A stretch of 27,985 nucleotides of DNA from assembly GCA_031280645.1 (NCBI GenBank), contig JAITGL010000040.1:1-27985 (forward strand), in the 5' to 3' direction. The first letter of the stretch is position 1. The number at the start of each line of letters is the position of its first letter. Both the position numbers and the translations under genes were made by a program. The notes beneath the pieces are model-generated. The model saw only the letters and a program-made list of their open reading frames with translations, was not told where the DNA came from and ran no database searches. Shown here one piece after another: positions 16,029-23,477 of the stretch. This stretch comes from Tannerellaceae bacterium (GTDB lineage: Bacteria > Bacteroidota > Bacteroidia > Bacteroidales > Tannerellaceae).

Positions 16029-18290
16029 ATGTTTCAACGTTCAATCCCGGCCCTCATTGCGGCCACACTTATCCTAAGCCTTGCCTCATGCCGGCAAGAA
16101 ACATGCGGCGAGAAATCGCCGGTTGATTACGTCAATCCCTATATGGGCAATATCAGTATTCTGCTCGTGCCGACCTACCCCACCGTGCACCTCCCAAACA
16201 GTATGATGCGCATCTACCCCGAACGGGCTGACTATACAACCGATCTGCTGCGGGGACTGCCCGTTATCGTAACCGGACATCGAGGTAATTCGGCCTTCGG
16301 CATCAGCCCCGTTTCCGGAAATTCGCCCATCGAATCAGTCGTTAACTATTCGTACGACAACGAACACGTCAGTCCGTATGAATACTCGGTTTATCTCGAC
16401 GAAGCCCGCATTCAGGTACACTACGCGCCATCGCATCAGGCCGGCATCTACGAATTTAACTTTGAAGGCGAAGGCGATCGCAAGATCATTATCCGCACCC
16501 GCGGAGGACAGATGAGCGTAATGCCCGACGGAGCCGTACAGGGATTCCAATCCCTCGGACGGCGTAACTCCGCCGCCAAAGTATTCGTCTACATCGAAAC
16601 CGACCATAAGCCCGTAACTGCCGGAGCGGTTCTCAACGGCCAAATCTCGTCAGTCGACACTGCCGAAGGAACCGACCGCGCCGTGGCCCTGAGCTTCGGA
16701 CCCGACGTAACAACCGTAAGGCTGCGATACGGAGCATCCTATATCGACGAGGTGCAGGCCAGGGCCAACCTGAACCGCGATATCGACACATACGACTATC
16801 GCGAAGTCGCCGCCAAAGGACGCGATATATGGAACCAGGCCCTTGGCAAGATCGCCGTAGAAGGAGACGATGAAAACGATAAAACAATCTTCTACTCCTC
16901 GCTGTATCGCGTGTACGAACGCATGGTCAACATCTCCGAAGACGGACGGTATTACAGCGGATTCGACGACAAGGTGCACGACGACGAAGGTACCCCGTTC
17001 TACACCGACGACTGGATTTGGGACACCTTCCGCGCAGCGCATCCCCTCCGCATACTCATCAACCCGAAGGAAGAAGCAGACATGATCAACTCCTACATAC
17101 GCATGGCCAAACAAAGTCCCGAAGGATGGATGCCCACCTTCCCCCAGGTAACCGGCGACAACCACTCAATGAACGCCAACCATGCCGTATCCATACTGTG
17201 GGACGCGTGGGTCAAGAACCTGCGCAACTTCAACCTTGCCGAAGGCTACGAAGCCTGCAAGCACACCATCCTGACCGAAACGCTTATCCCGTGGGTTCGC
17301 GCCGAAGCCGGCGAGCTCGACGAGTTTTACAGGGAAAAAGGATACTTCCCCGCCCTCCGCCCCGGCGAAACCGAGTACGTACCGGCCGTTACCCCCGGCG
17401 AGAAGCGGCAACCCATAGCAGTAACCCTCGGAACATGCTTCGACGACTGGTGCCTCTCGCAAATAGCAAAAGAACTCAAGCGCCCCGACGATCATGAATA
17501 CTTCCTCGGCCGCTCGCGCAACTATCTGAACGTATACAACGCCGAAACCGCCTTCTTCCACCCCAAAGACAAAGACGGGAAATTTATCGAACCCTTCGAC
17601 TACCGCTACTCCGGCGGACAAGGCGCCCGCGACGCCTACGACGAAAACAACGGCTGGGTATATCGCTGGGACATCCAGCACCACATCTCCGCCCTGGTGG
17701 CGCTTATGGGGTCAGACGAGCAGTTTGCAGCCAACCTCGACGCAACTTTCCGCGAACCCCTCGGCGAAAGCAAATTCGCCTTCTATTCCCACCTGCCCGA
17801 CCATACCGGCAACGTTGGCCAGTTCTCAATGGCCAACGAACCCTGCCTCCACATCCCCTACCTTTATAATTATGCCGGCCAACCCTGGAAAACCCAAAAG
17901 CGCATAAGGTCGCTTATCGCGCAATGGTTCCGCAACGACCTGATGGGCTTGCCGGGCGACGAAGACGGCGGCGGTACCTCGGCCTTCGTGGTATTCTCCG
18001 CCCTGGGATTCTACCCCGTTACCCCCGGCCTGCCGGTTTACGCCATAGGCAGCCCGCTGTTCAAAAATGCGCGCATCGACCTTGGCAACGGAAAATTCTT
18101 TGAAGTGGAAGCCCGCAACTGTTCTGCCGACAACAAGTATATCCAGTCGGCCACCCTCAACGGACGTCCCCACAACGAATCCTGGCTCTCGCACGACGAC
18201 ATAGCCGCCGGCGGATTACTCGTTCTCGAAATGGGGCCCGCGGCCAATACTGCCTGGGCAGCCGGGAGCGTACCCCCCTCCGGCGAATAA
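16029..18290 (+). CDS. GH92 alpha-mannosidase, lipoprotein
   Basis: The 753-residue protein matches glycoside hydrolase family 92, calcium-dependent exo-alpha-mannosidases that trim mannose from N-glycans and mannans. A lipoprotein signal (LILSLASC, Cys 21) places it on an outer or periplasmic membrane face. The N-terminal beta-sandwich domain starts at VDYVNPYMG (about residue 34), where the family usually has VNP..GT. The (alpha/alpha)6 catalytic domain includes QFSMANEPCLHIPYLYNYAG, whose Glu604 fits the conserved general acid. It also includes GLPGDEDGGG (640-649), which supplies the base aspartates. GFYPVTPGLPVYAIGSPLF is another family block. The early region (MGNISILLVPTYPTVHLPNSMMR) is an unusual variant of the family pattern. 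No SusC/SusD pair is in view, so it is not in a visible utilisation locus. Confidence 0.93.
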   Translation: MFQRSIPALIAATLILSLASCRQETCGEKSPVDYVNPYMGNISILLVPTYPTVHLPNSMMRIYPERADYTTDLLRGLPVIVTGHRGNSAFGISPVSGNSPIESVVNYSYDNEHVSPYEYSVYLDEARIQVHYAPSHQAGIYEFNFEGEGDRKIIIRTRGGQMSVMPDGAVQGFQSLGRRNSAAKVFVYIETDHKPVTAGAVLNGQISSVDTAEGTDRAVALSFGPDVTTVRLRYGASYIDEVQARANLNRDIDTYDYREVAAKGRDIWNQALGKIAVEGDDENDKTIFYSSLYRVYERMVNISEDGRYYSGFDDKVHDDEGTPFYTDDWIWDTFRAAHPLRILINPKEEADMINSYIRMAKQSPEGWMPTFPQVTGDNHSMNANHAVSILWDAWVKNLRNFNLAEGYEACKHTILTETLIPWVRAEAGELDEFYREKGYFPALRPGETEYVPAVTPGEKRQPIAVTLGTCFDDWCLSQIAKELKRPDDHEYFLGRSRNYLNVYNAETAFFHPKDKDGKFIEPFDYRYSGGQGARDAYDENNGWVYRWDIQHHISALVALMGSDEQFAANLDATFREPLGESKFAFYSHLPDHTGNVGQFSMANEPCLHIPYLYNYAGQPWKTQKRIRSLIAQWFRNDLMGLPGDEDGGGTSAFVVFSALGFYPVTPGLPVYAIGSPLFKNARIDLGNGKFFEVEARNCSADNKYIQSATLNGRPHNESWLSHDDIAAGGLLVLEMGPAANTAWAAGSVPPSGE

Positions 18291-18305
18291 TATTTTTAAC
18301 CGACG

Positions 18306-18348
18306 ATGGCTGCGCCGCCGCATTAACCACGAGCTGCAACGCAGCCAT
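18306..18348 (+). terminator. First hairpin after the GH92 gene
   Basis: ATGGCTGCG (18306-18314) pairs perfectly with CGCAGCCAT (18340-18348) around a 25-base loop, 15 bp after the stop. There is no T-run; the canonical terminator lies 39 bp further on. Confidence 0.35.
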
Positions 18349-18386
18349 TGCCGTATCCGTATTCCGCTGCCGGTCAGCAGTCTCAT

Positions 18387-18419
18387 AAAGCTTCCCGCAA
18401 TCCGCCGGGAAGCTTTTTT
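18387..18419 (+). terminator. Intrinsic terminator of the GH92 gene
   Basis: AAAGCTTCCCG (18387-18397) pairs with CGGGAAGCTTT (18406-18416) around an 8-base loop and runs into T residues up to 18419, a textbook intrinsic terminator. Its left arm and loop start, AAAGCTTCCCGCAA, reappear in the following array units. Confidence 0.85.
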
Positions 18420-18877
18420 ATTTGCATGAAAGCATCCCTCAACCCGCCGGACGACCATTCTGACGCGTCAGAAAACTTCCCGCAACTCTCAGGCGAGCTT
18501 TCTGACATGTCAGAAAGCTTCCCCCAACTCTCCGGCGAGCTTTCTGACATGTCAGAAAGCTTCCCCCAACTCTCCGGCGAGTTTTCTGACATGTCAGAAA
18601 GCTTCCCGCAAACCTCAGGCGACCATTCTGACATGTCAGAAAGCTTCCCGCAACCTTCAGGCGACCATTCTGACATGTCAGAAAGCTTCCCGCAACTCTC
18701 CGGCGCGTTTTCTGACATGTCAGAAAGCTTCCCGCAACTCTCAGGCGCGTTTTCTGACGCGTCAGAATGGTTCCCGGAATCCGCCGGGAAAGCTTCCGGC
18801 ATGTAAGAATACTCGAACAACCAGCAGGGAAACCATTACGGCATGTAAGAATACTCCTGGAAAATAGCCGGGAGGCG
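18416..18877. repeat. 42-bp tandem array with a 16-bp palindrome per unit
   Basis: Eight clear units start at 18458, 18500, 18542, 18584, 18626, 18668, 18710 and 18752. Each opens with a perfect 16-bp palindrome. The core is TTCTGACGCGTCAGAA in the first and last of these and TTCTGACATGTCAGAA in the six between. Decayed units in the same register follow at 18794 and 18836 (both keep GGCATGTAAGAA), and one precedes at 18416. The rest of the unit is close to AGCTTCCCGCAACTCTCAGG. Because 42 is a multiple of three, both strands are open through the array; I do not regard these frames as genes. Confidence 0.95.
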
Positions 18878-18967
18878 GCCGGATATGTATGGATGCGGGA
18901 GGAGGGGGAGGGGAATATCTTCTGACGAAAAATATTTTATCGCAAATTTGTTTGCGAGGCAATTTGG

Positions 18968-18994
18968 TTTGTATTGCAAACTGTATTTACTTTG
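18968..18994 (+). promoter_or_regulatory. Candidate promoter before the membrane protein / regulator pair
   Basis: TTTG at 18968-18971 and TTACTTTG at 18987-18994 resemble the -33 TTTG and -7 TAnnTTTG boxes, with 19 bases between the two TTTG motifs. One position of the -7 box differs from consensus. A small dyad, CGCAAA..TTTGCG (18941-18956), lies just upstream and could be an operator. The coding start is about 250 bp downstream. Confidence 0.35.
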
Positions 18995-19105
18995 CGCCGT
19001 AAAGAAAGCTTTCATACGCGGATCCGCTTTTTGCGAGATTAAATATTTTATTAACGATTAATTCTTAAAGAAATGAGCACAGTGTTTTTCATTACAATCA
19101 GTTTA

Positions 19106-19209
19106 CCCGCCCCAAGGCTCCGGACTGCCGGATGCGAGGGTTGCGCGTCAACGGCCGCAAGGCTTTTAACCGAGGGATGCTCCGGGGCGCAAGCCTGCAA
19201 TGGGGCGGG
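19106..19209. other. Leader segment closed by a 9-bp inverted repeat
   Basis: CCCGCCCCA (19106-19114) is perfectly complementary to TGGGGCGGG (19201-19209), enclosing 86 bases with smaller GC-rich repeats inside. The right arm ends 35 bp before the ATG at 19245. A 62-codon frame starting at 19073 covers it, but its composition does not look like a known protein. The segment may be a structured 5' leader. Confidence 0.3.
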
Positions 19210-19244
19210 GGTTACATTTGCTGACAATTTTAAATCCCGCCAAG

Positions 19245-19871
19245 ATGGAGAAGGAGTTTAACGAGCGCGACAGCTTGCAGTTAATTACCGAGATGATTGC
19301 GCAGGCTAAAAGCGACCTGCAAAAGGGTAGCGGCAATGATATCTTACTTTGGGGATACTCTGTGGCGGCCATTGCGCTTGTCAACTTTGCGTTAATTCAG
19401 ATGTACGGCGCGTCAAACGGGTGGATTTACGCGGTTTGGGCCTTGTGCATACCTCTGCTGGGGGCGAGGGCCGTGGCATCGCGCAACAGGTTGGCGGCAA
19501 GGCCGGCCGTTGGTCGGACAGGTAGCATGATTTCGTGGGTATGGAATGCTGCGTCGATAAGTTTCGGGGTGGTTGTGCTGATGTTCTACTCGGTTGCAAT
19601 CGGCTTGGGCGCAAGCGAGTTGTTTGTGCTGATTGTTCCGGTGATAATGACGATAACCGGCCTGGCGCTGTTTGCAACAGGCAAGATATGCCGGTTTGCG
19701 CCGTGCGTTTACGGGAGCTTTGCGTTTTGGGGCGGGGCCGTTGGCTGCGCGGCTTTAACGGCTGCGCTGCACAGGCATGATTTTAACTTGCTTGTTCTTG
19801 CCGTTTGCATGGTTGCCGGATTTGTGGTACCGGGTCATTTGCTGAACCGCCATGTCGGAAAAGGCGTTTAG
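19245..19871 (+). CDS. Inner-membrane protein paired with a winged-helix regulator
   Basis: I choose the ATG at 19245 (MEKEFNERDSLQLITEMIAQ), giving 208 residues; an upstream in-frame ATG at 19200 lies inside the inverted repeat arm. A short polar, amphipathic N-terminus (about 1-30) is followed by about six hydrophobic segments, including LLWGYSVAAIALVNFALI and LFVLIVPVIMTITGLALF. It matches no enzyme or transporter I recognise. Its last 20 bases overlap the next gene, a small winged-helix regulator. This pairing suggests the regulator senses or controls something at the membrane together with this protein; that is inference. Confidence 0.8.
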   Translation: MEKEFNERDSLQLITEMIAQAKSDLQKGSGNDILLWGYSVAAIALVNFALIQMYGASNGWIYAVWALCIPLLGARAVASRNRLAARPAVGRTGSMISWVWNAASISFGVVVLMFYSVAIGLGASELFVLIVPVIMTITGLALFATGKICRFAPCVYGSFAFWGGAVGCAALTAALHRHDFNLLVLAVCMVAGFVVPGHLLNRHVGKGV

Positions 19872-20148
19872 GGATCTCGATCCTGTATTGCATGTGCAGC
19901 AGCGGCTTGGGGTGGTTTCAATCCTGGTGTCGGTTGAGGAAGCCGACTTTGTTTACATCCGGAAAGCGATGGGTATGACGGCAGGCAACCTCAGCTCGCA
20001 CCTCGACAAGCTTTGCGCCGCGGGATATGTGGAGGTTGTGAAGACGATTGAGGGTAAGCGCCCGCGCAGTATTTGCCGGCTCACTCCGGATGGGCTTGTT
20101 GCATTTGAAAATTACGTTGAGTCGCTCCGCGCGTATCTGAAGATATAG
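19852..20148 (+). CDS. Winged-helix transcriptional regulator (MarR/HTH_34-like)
   Basis: The 98-residue protein is a single winged-helix domain. LGVVSILVSVEEADFVYIRK leads into the recognition helix region MTAGNLSSHLDKLCAAGYVE, and the wing is KTIEGKRPRSICRLTPDG. The pattern fits the small winged-helix proteins of the HTH_34 type, common in Bacteroidota. It should bind DNA as a dimer; no ligand domain is present. The start overlaps the membrane protein gene by 20 bp, which implies translational coupling. A strong terminator follows 39 bp downstream. Confidence 0.88.
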   Translation: MSEKAFRDLDPVLHVQQRLGVVSILVSVEEADFVYIRKAMGMTAGNLSSHLDKLCAAGYVEVVKTIEGKRPRSICRLTPDGLVAFENYVESLRAYLKI

Positions 20149-20186
20149 CTCAGTTTGGTTCTCCCCCAGGGGGATGATACGGTCGT

Positions 20187-20223
20187 AAGGGCCGGCGGGC
20201 AATAATGCTCCGCCGGCCCTTTA
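20187..20223 (+). terminator. Intrinsic terminator after the regulator gene
   Basis: GGGCCGGCGG (20189-20198) pairs perfectly with CCGCCGGCCC (20210-20219) around an 11-base loop, extended by AA/TT and followed by TTTATT. It is the strongest terminator in the window by eye. Confidence 0.9.
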
Positions 20224-20312
20224 TTGCGCGCAGGTTAAAAGGTTTCCGGCGCGTTTCGGATAATTAAGGTAAAGAATCAGACGGGAAGGCTGTGAATTTC
20301 GATTTCCGGTCT

Positions 20313-20320
20313 TACCTTTG
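20313..20320 (+). promoter_or_regulatory. Candidate -7 box for ychF
   Basis: TACCTTTG fits the TAnnTTTG box and lies 32 bp before the ychF ATG. The -33 region shows no clear TTTG. Confidence 0.4.
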
Positions 20321-20352
20321 AGTTATAAATTTCAATTAAATACAATATAAAT

Positions 20353-21453
20353 ATGGGATTACAATGTGGCATCGTTGGATTGCCTAATGTGGGAAAGTCC
20401 ACGCTGTTCAATTGCTTGTCGAATGCGAAAGCGCAATCGGCTAATTTTCCGTTCTGTACAATCGAGCCTAACGTTGGCGTAATTACCGTTCCCGACGAAC
20501 GGCTTAACAGGCTTGCCGAGCTCGTTGCTCCTCAGCGTATCGTACCTACCACGGTTGAGATTGTCGACATAGCCGGCCTGGTTAAGGGCGCGAGCAAGGG
20601 CGAGGGCTTGGGAAACAAGTTCCTGGCCAACATCCGCGAAACGGATGCGATACTGCATGTGCTGCGATGCTTCGACGATAATAACATTGTTCACGTAGAC
20701 GGCAGCGTGAACCCCGTTCGCGACAAGGAGATCATCGACGCAGAGCTCCAGATAAAGGATCTGGAAACGGTTGAGAGCCGCATTTCCAAGGTTCAGAAGC
20801 AATCGCAGGCGGGCGACAAGCAGGCCCGTTTGGCTTTCGAGGTGCTTGTTCGTTTCCGCGAGGCATTATTGCAGGGCCGTAGCGCGCGGAGCGTGTCGTT
20901 CAACACAAAAGACGAGCAGCGCATGGCGCGCGACCTTTTCCTCCTGACCTCAAAGCCCGTTTTGTATATCTGCAACGTCGATGAGGCGTGCGCCTCGTCG
21001 GGCAACGCCTGGGTTGATGCGGTTCGCGAGGCAGTAAAGGACGAGAACGCCGAGATACTTGTGCTTGCTGCCAAACTTGAAAGCGAGATAGCCGAGTTTG
21101 AATCGTTTGAGGAGCGCAGCGTCTTCCTTGCCGAAACGGGATTGGAGGAGTCGGGGGTGAGCCGCCTGATTAAATCGGCCTACAAGCTTCTTAACCTCGA
21201 AACTTTCCTCACCGCCGGTCCGCAGGAGGTTCGTGCATGGACTTATCTCAAGGGCAGCAAGGCTCCTCAATGCGCCGGCGTGATTCATTCGGATTTCGAG
21301 AAAGGATTTATCCGCGCCGAGGTTATCAAGTACGACGATTATCTTCGTTACGAATCGGAGTCCGCCGTTCGCGAGGCCGGCAAAATGGCTGTCGAAGGCA
21401 AGGATTACGTTGTACAGGACGGCGATATCATGCACTTCCGCTTCAACGTTTAG
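20353..21453 (+). CDS. ychF: Redox-regulated ATPase/GTPase YchF (OLA1 family)
   Basis: The 366-residue protein has the normal YchF length. The P-loop GLPNVGKST is at residues 9-17. [12 protein letters not shown] and the [20 protein letters not shown] block follow. The fourth motif is NVDE in place of the usual NKxD, which explains why this family prefers ATP. A helical insert lies near residues 125-190, and the C-terminal TGS domain ends in [14 protein letters not shown]. YchF binds ribosomes and is linked to stress responses. It stands alone between the terminator at 20187 and the mobile-element region. It is the last intact chromosomal gene before that region. Confidence 0.97.
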   Translation: MGLQCGIVGLPNVGKSTLFNCLSNAKAQSANFPFCTIEPNVGVITVPDERLNRLAELVAPQRIVPTTVEIVDIAGLVKGASKGEGLGNKFLANIRETDAILHVLRCFDDNNIVHVDGSVNPVRDKEIIDAELQIKDLETVESRISKVQKQSQAGDKQARLAFEVLVRFREALLQGRSARSVSFNTKDEQRMARDLFLLTSKPVLYICNVDEACASSGNAWVDAVREAVKDENAEILVLAAKLESEIAEFESFEERSVFLAETGLEESGVSRLIKSAYKLLNLETFLTAGPQEVRAWTYLKGSKAPQCAGVIHSDFEKGFIRAEVIKYDDYLRYESESAVREAGKMAVEGKDYVVQDGDIMHFRFNV

Positions 21454-21505
21454 AGGGCGTTTCGGGGGAGCGTTCCGGATGTGGAAATAGCAGGCCGGAG
21501 GGTTA

Positions 21506-21625
21506 ATCGAGTAGGAGGAACGGGATTATTTCCCGTTTCGTCTTCTCACACCATCCGGCATACCGTTCGCTACCAGGGCAGTTCCTTACTTACGATACGA
21601 TTTCACGGTAACAATCCATAAGAAT
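21506..21625 (-). mobile_element. Remnant of a group II intron 3' end (decayed domains V-VI)
   Basis: The segment aligns along its length with the intron end at 27868-27985. Shared blocks are ATCGAGTAGGAG at the boundary, the ACGGGATTA-TCCCGTTTCGTC domain VI hairpin, CTCACACCA, and CAATCCATAAG. Read on the minus strand it ends in CTACTCGAT, a group II 3' end. The domain V hairpin has lost many pairs compared with the right copy, so it cannot be active. Homology stops near 21625, and no maturase body follows. Confidence 0.65.
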
Positions 21626-21680
21626 AGGATAATTGGCACGTTTTAAACTGTCACTGTTCAATGCACTATGAAGAATAAAG

Positions 21681-22460
21681 CTATCTGCAATGTGCCGATA
21701 GTCCCTTGCGGGAAACCCGAAGGAGGAGTGTAGCATGTTGGAAAAGCCATAAGTCAGCGAACTGCCAAGCTGCGACTGAATGGCAATACAGAACGATAGA
21801 CATGAGGATGAAGCCTGTATTGTAAACCTTATCTAATTGTCTGTAATTCTCAAGCCAGAAAAAGTTCTTTCTACTATCCATAGCCTGGGTAAGGGTTTGA
21901 AATCGGTTGCTTTGTCAGAACGCAAAGTAATTTATATATCACACCCAAATTTATTCTTCACCTTTTCAGCAAGTTCGCCACGATAACCGCCATCGGCATA
22001 AATCTTTTTCATCCTCTCAAAACGGTAATTCAATGTTTCTATAACCCGAAAAGCGGCTTTGCCATCATATCCGTTGGCAGCATGAATTGCGACCGACAGC
22101 AATAGTCTGTTTGTGTCTGTAATGAGAGATCTTTTTCGTCCTTTTATCTTTTCCCTCCATCTACTCCTCTACCTTCTCCGCCAACACGGGTGGTTTTAAC
22201 GCTTTGGCTGTCTATCAAGCCTGCGCTTGGAGATACATCCCGACCTTGCTCTTTGCGGCGCTGTGCCCGCAAAAGCTCATGGATTTCTTCAATTTGACCG
22301 TCTTCTTTCCACTTAGAATAGTAGTAATAAACTAATTGCCATTTGGGGAAATCATGGGGTAACGCCGCCACTGACAGCCGGTTTTTCAGCAAATAAAACA
22401 GTGCATTAAAATGGCTCTTAAGTCATGTTTTCGCTTGCGTGTGTCGCATATTATTGTAAT
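21681..22460 (-). pseudogene. IS5-family (IS427-like) transposase, multiply broken
   Basis: Read on the minus strand, the pieces give an almost complete DDE transposase. They are KRKHDLRAIL, then LPHDFPKWQLVYYYYSKWKE, LIDSQSVKTTRVGGEG (first Asp), IYADGGYRGELAEKVKNKFG (second Asp), and WIVERTF (the Glu block) running into WLENYRQLDK. Lesions are plain. There is a frame change in the A-rich stretch near 22145, an in-frame TAA at 21932-21934 where Glu is expected, and a base lost in the T-run near 21860. The N-terminal part near 22390 also has compensating indels. The A-rich shift alone could be a programmed frameshift, which IS427-group elements may use, but the other lesions make it a pseudogene. 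Its right end seems to interrupt rhuM. Confidence 0.85.
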
Positions 22461-22582
22461 ATCGCACCATATTGACTGTCGGTTAAGTTTGTCGAGTAGC
22501 GTGTCATCGTTCTTTATGCTTTGTAAATCATAAAGACACGAAATATTATCCAAACAAACGACAGACAGTCAATGTCTTATAC

Positions 22583-22600
22583 TGAATTTAAACAGTTTCT
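22583..22600 (-). repeat. Probable right terminal repeat of the IS5-family element
   Basis: On the minus strand AGAAACTGTTTAAATTC looks like an IS terminus and lies exactly where rhuM coding similarity stops. A convincing mate at the left end was not found; GACAGTTTAAAACG near 21640 is similar but points the wrong way. Confidence 0.4.
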
Positions 22601-22601
22601 G

Positions 22602-22945
22602 AGATTTTATCCTGTATCCAACTGAAATAATTACATCCAGATTGTATAGTTTGAGGACTGTTCCTGCATTTTTCCCACTATCGCACCGTGCCGGGTGGTA
22701 TGTAAGAAATCCTTACATACCATGCTTTTCTCCAGTTCCCCTTCTTTGAAAATATTAGAAATATGTATGGTGACATTATTCCTTGTCGTTTGAAACAATT
22801 CCGACATCTGCGCCTATGATAGCCAGACCGTTTTATTTTCCAGCCGCACCTCCAGTTTCAGTGAGCTGTCGGGTTGATACAATATAATTTCACCTTTATC
22901 ATCCGGACGATACATATCCATTTCTTCCGAGTTTGTCTGTTCCAT
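22602..22945 (-). pseudogene. RhuM-family protein, 5' fragment with stop and frameshift
   Basis: From the ATG at 22945 on the minus strand the frame reads MEQTNSEEMDMYRPDDKGEI and then LYQPDSSLKLEVRLENKTVW. It continues with LS-stop-AQMSELFQTTRNNVTIHISN and FKEGELEKSMVCKDFLHTT. After a frame change, YNLDVIISVGYRIKS follows. This is the N-terminal half of RhuM, a family of unknown function common near mobile elements. The stop is a TAG where Gln is expected (LTQAQM in relatives). The gene ends abruptly after RIKS at the IS terminus. Confidence 0.75.
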
Positions 22946-23284
22946 TTAGTATAATTCCAATTCAAGGCAGAAGATACGCACATTTATGCAGTAACGGGCA
23001 TTGCATCAACGATTACAGAATATCGTCATCCCTTCTTTTTTCCATTAAAGTAAAGCGAAGCAGTATCCCTGCACTTTGCAGGCAAAGGTAATTCCGTGTT
23101 CCTGACGCCCCTGCAAGATCGGGCCGCTATGCGGTTTTGCGGAAAATCTCCAGACCTCGCTACGCTCGGCTCGTATTTTCCGCAAAAACCCTGCACGGGC
23201 TGAACACTTCATTTACCAGCCTGCATAACGCAGGAATACCGGCTGAAAAGAAAGTAGTTATCAAACAATTAAAAACAAACAACG
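22946..23284. other. Intergenic stretch without a recognised gene
   Basis: Nothing codes convincingly here. A 61-codon frame at 23137 runs through it but resembles no protein. The segment contains an imperfect inverted repeat, TTTTGCGGAAAAT (23132-23144) against ATTTTCCGCAAAA (about 23173-23185). Together with the A-rich run before 23285 it looks like the leader of a mobile-element operon. Confidence 0.4.
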
Positions 23285-23466
23285 ATGACAAAAACAGTAA
23301 ACGTTCGCTCTTCTGCTTCTGATGTGTACATCTGAAGGACGGTATCGAAGACGCTCATATTTTTGCCTCTACCGGTACGACGGCGAAAAACTGTTTTCCG
23401 TATTCCAAAAAAATCACATGTACAGTAATAAAGAGCTATTTAATGAACTTATCATCCAAAAATTAA
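23285..23466 (+). pseudogene. Small mobile-element protein, frameshifted
   Basis: ATG at 23285 opens MTKTVNVRSSASDVYI and hits a stop at once. In the next frame the text continues naturally as KDGIEDAHIFASTGTTAKNC and FPYSKKITCTVIKSYLMNLS to a TAA at 23464-23466. A single lost base near 23333 explains this. The joined product would be about 60 residues. Its family is not certain; it lies 12 bp before the DUF932 gene. The ATG-initiated frame at 23322 covering the same bases is a product of the shift. Confidence 0.45.
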
Positions 23467-23477
23467 ACATCAGAATC

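Noticed and set aside
18348..18820. Open frames on both strands through the third array (SDMSESFPQLSGE-type repeats and their mirror)
   Set aside because: The 42-bp period keeps any open frame open, and both strands are open equally. The + frame also needs a TTG start within the GH92 terminator region.
19073..19261. 62-codon frame before the membrane protein
   Set aside because: It has a good start context, but its Cys/Ala/Gly-rich text reads across the inverted-repeat leader and matches nothing; treated as leader.
21690..21880. Group II intron domain I on the + strand
   Set aside because: The minus strand of the same bases codes the C-terminal block of the transposase (WLENYRQLDK), which explains it better.
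22140..22160. Programmed -1 frameshift in the transposase
   Set aside because: The A-rich site could allow it and such shifts are known in IS427-type elements, but a TAA at 21932 and a T-run deletion near 21860 break the gene anyway.
23137..23322. 61-codon frame before the DUF932 gene
   Set aside because: No family resemblance, and it overlaps the better-supported start at 23285 in another frame.
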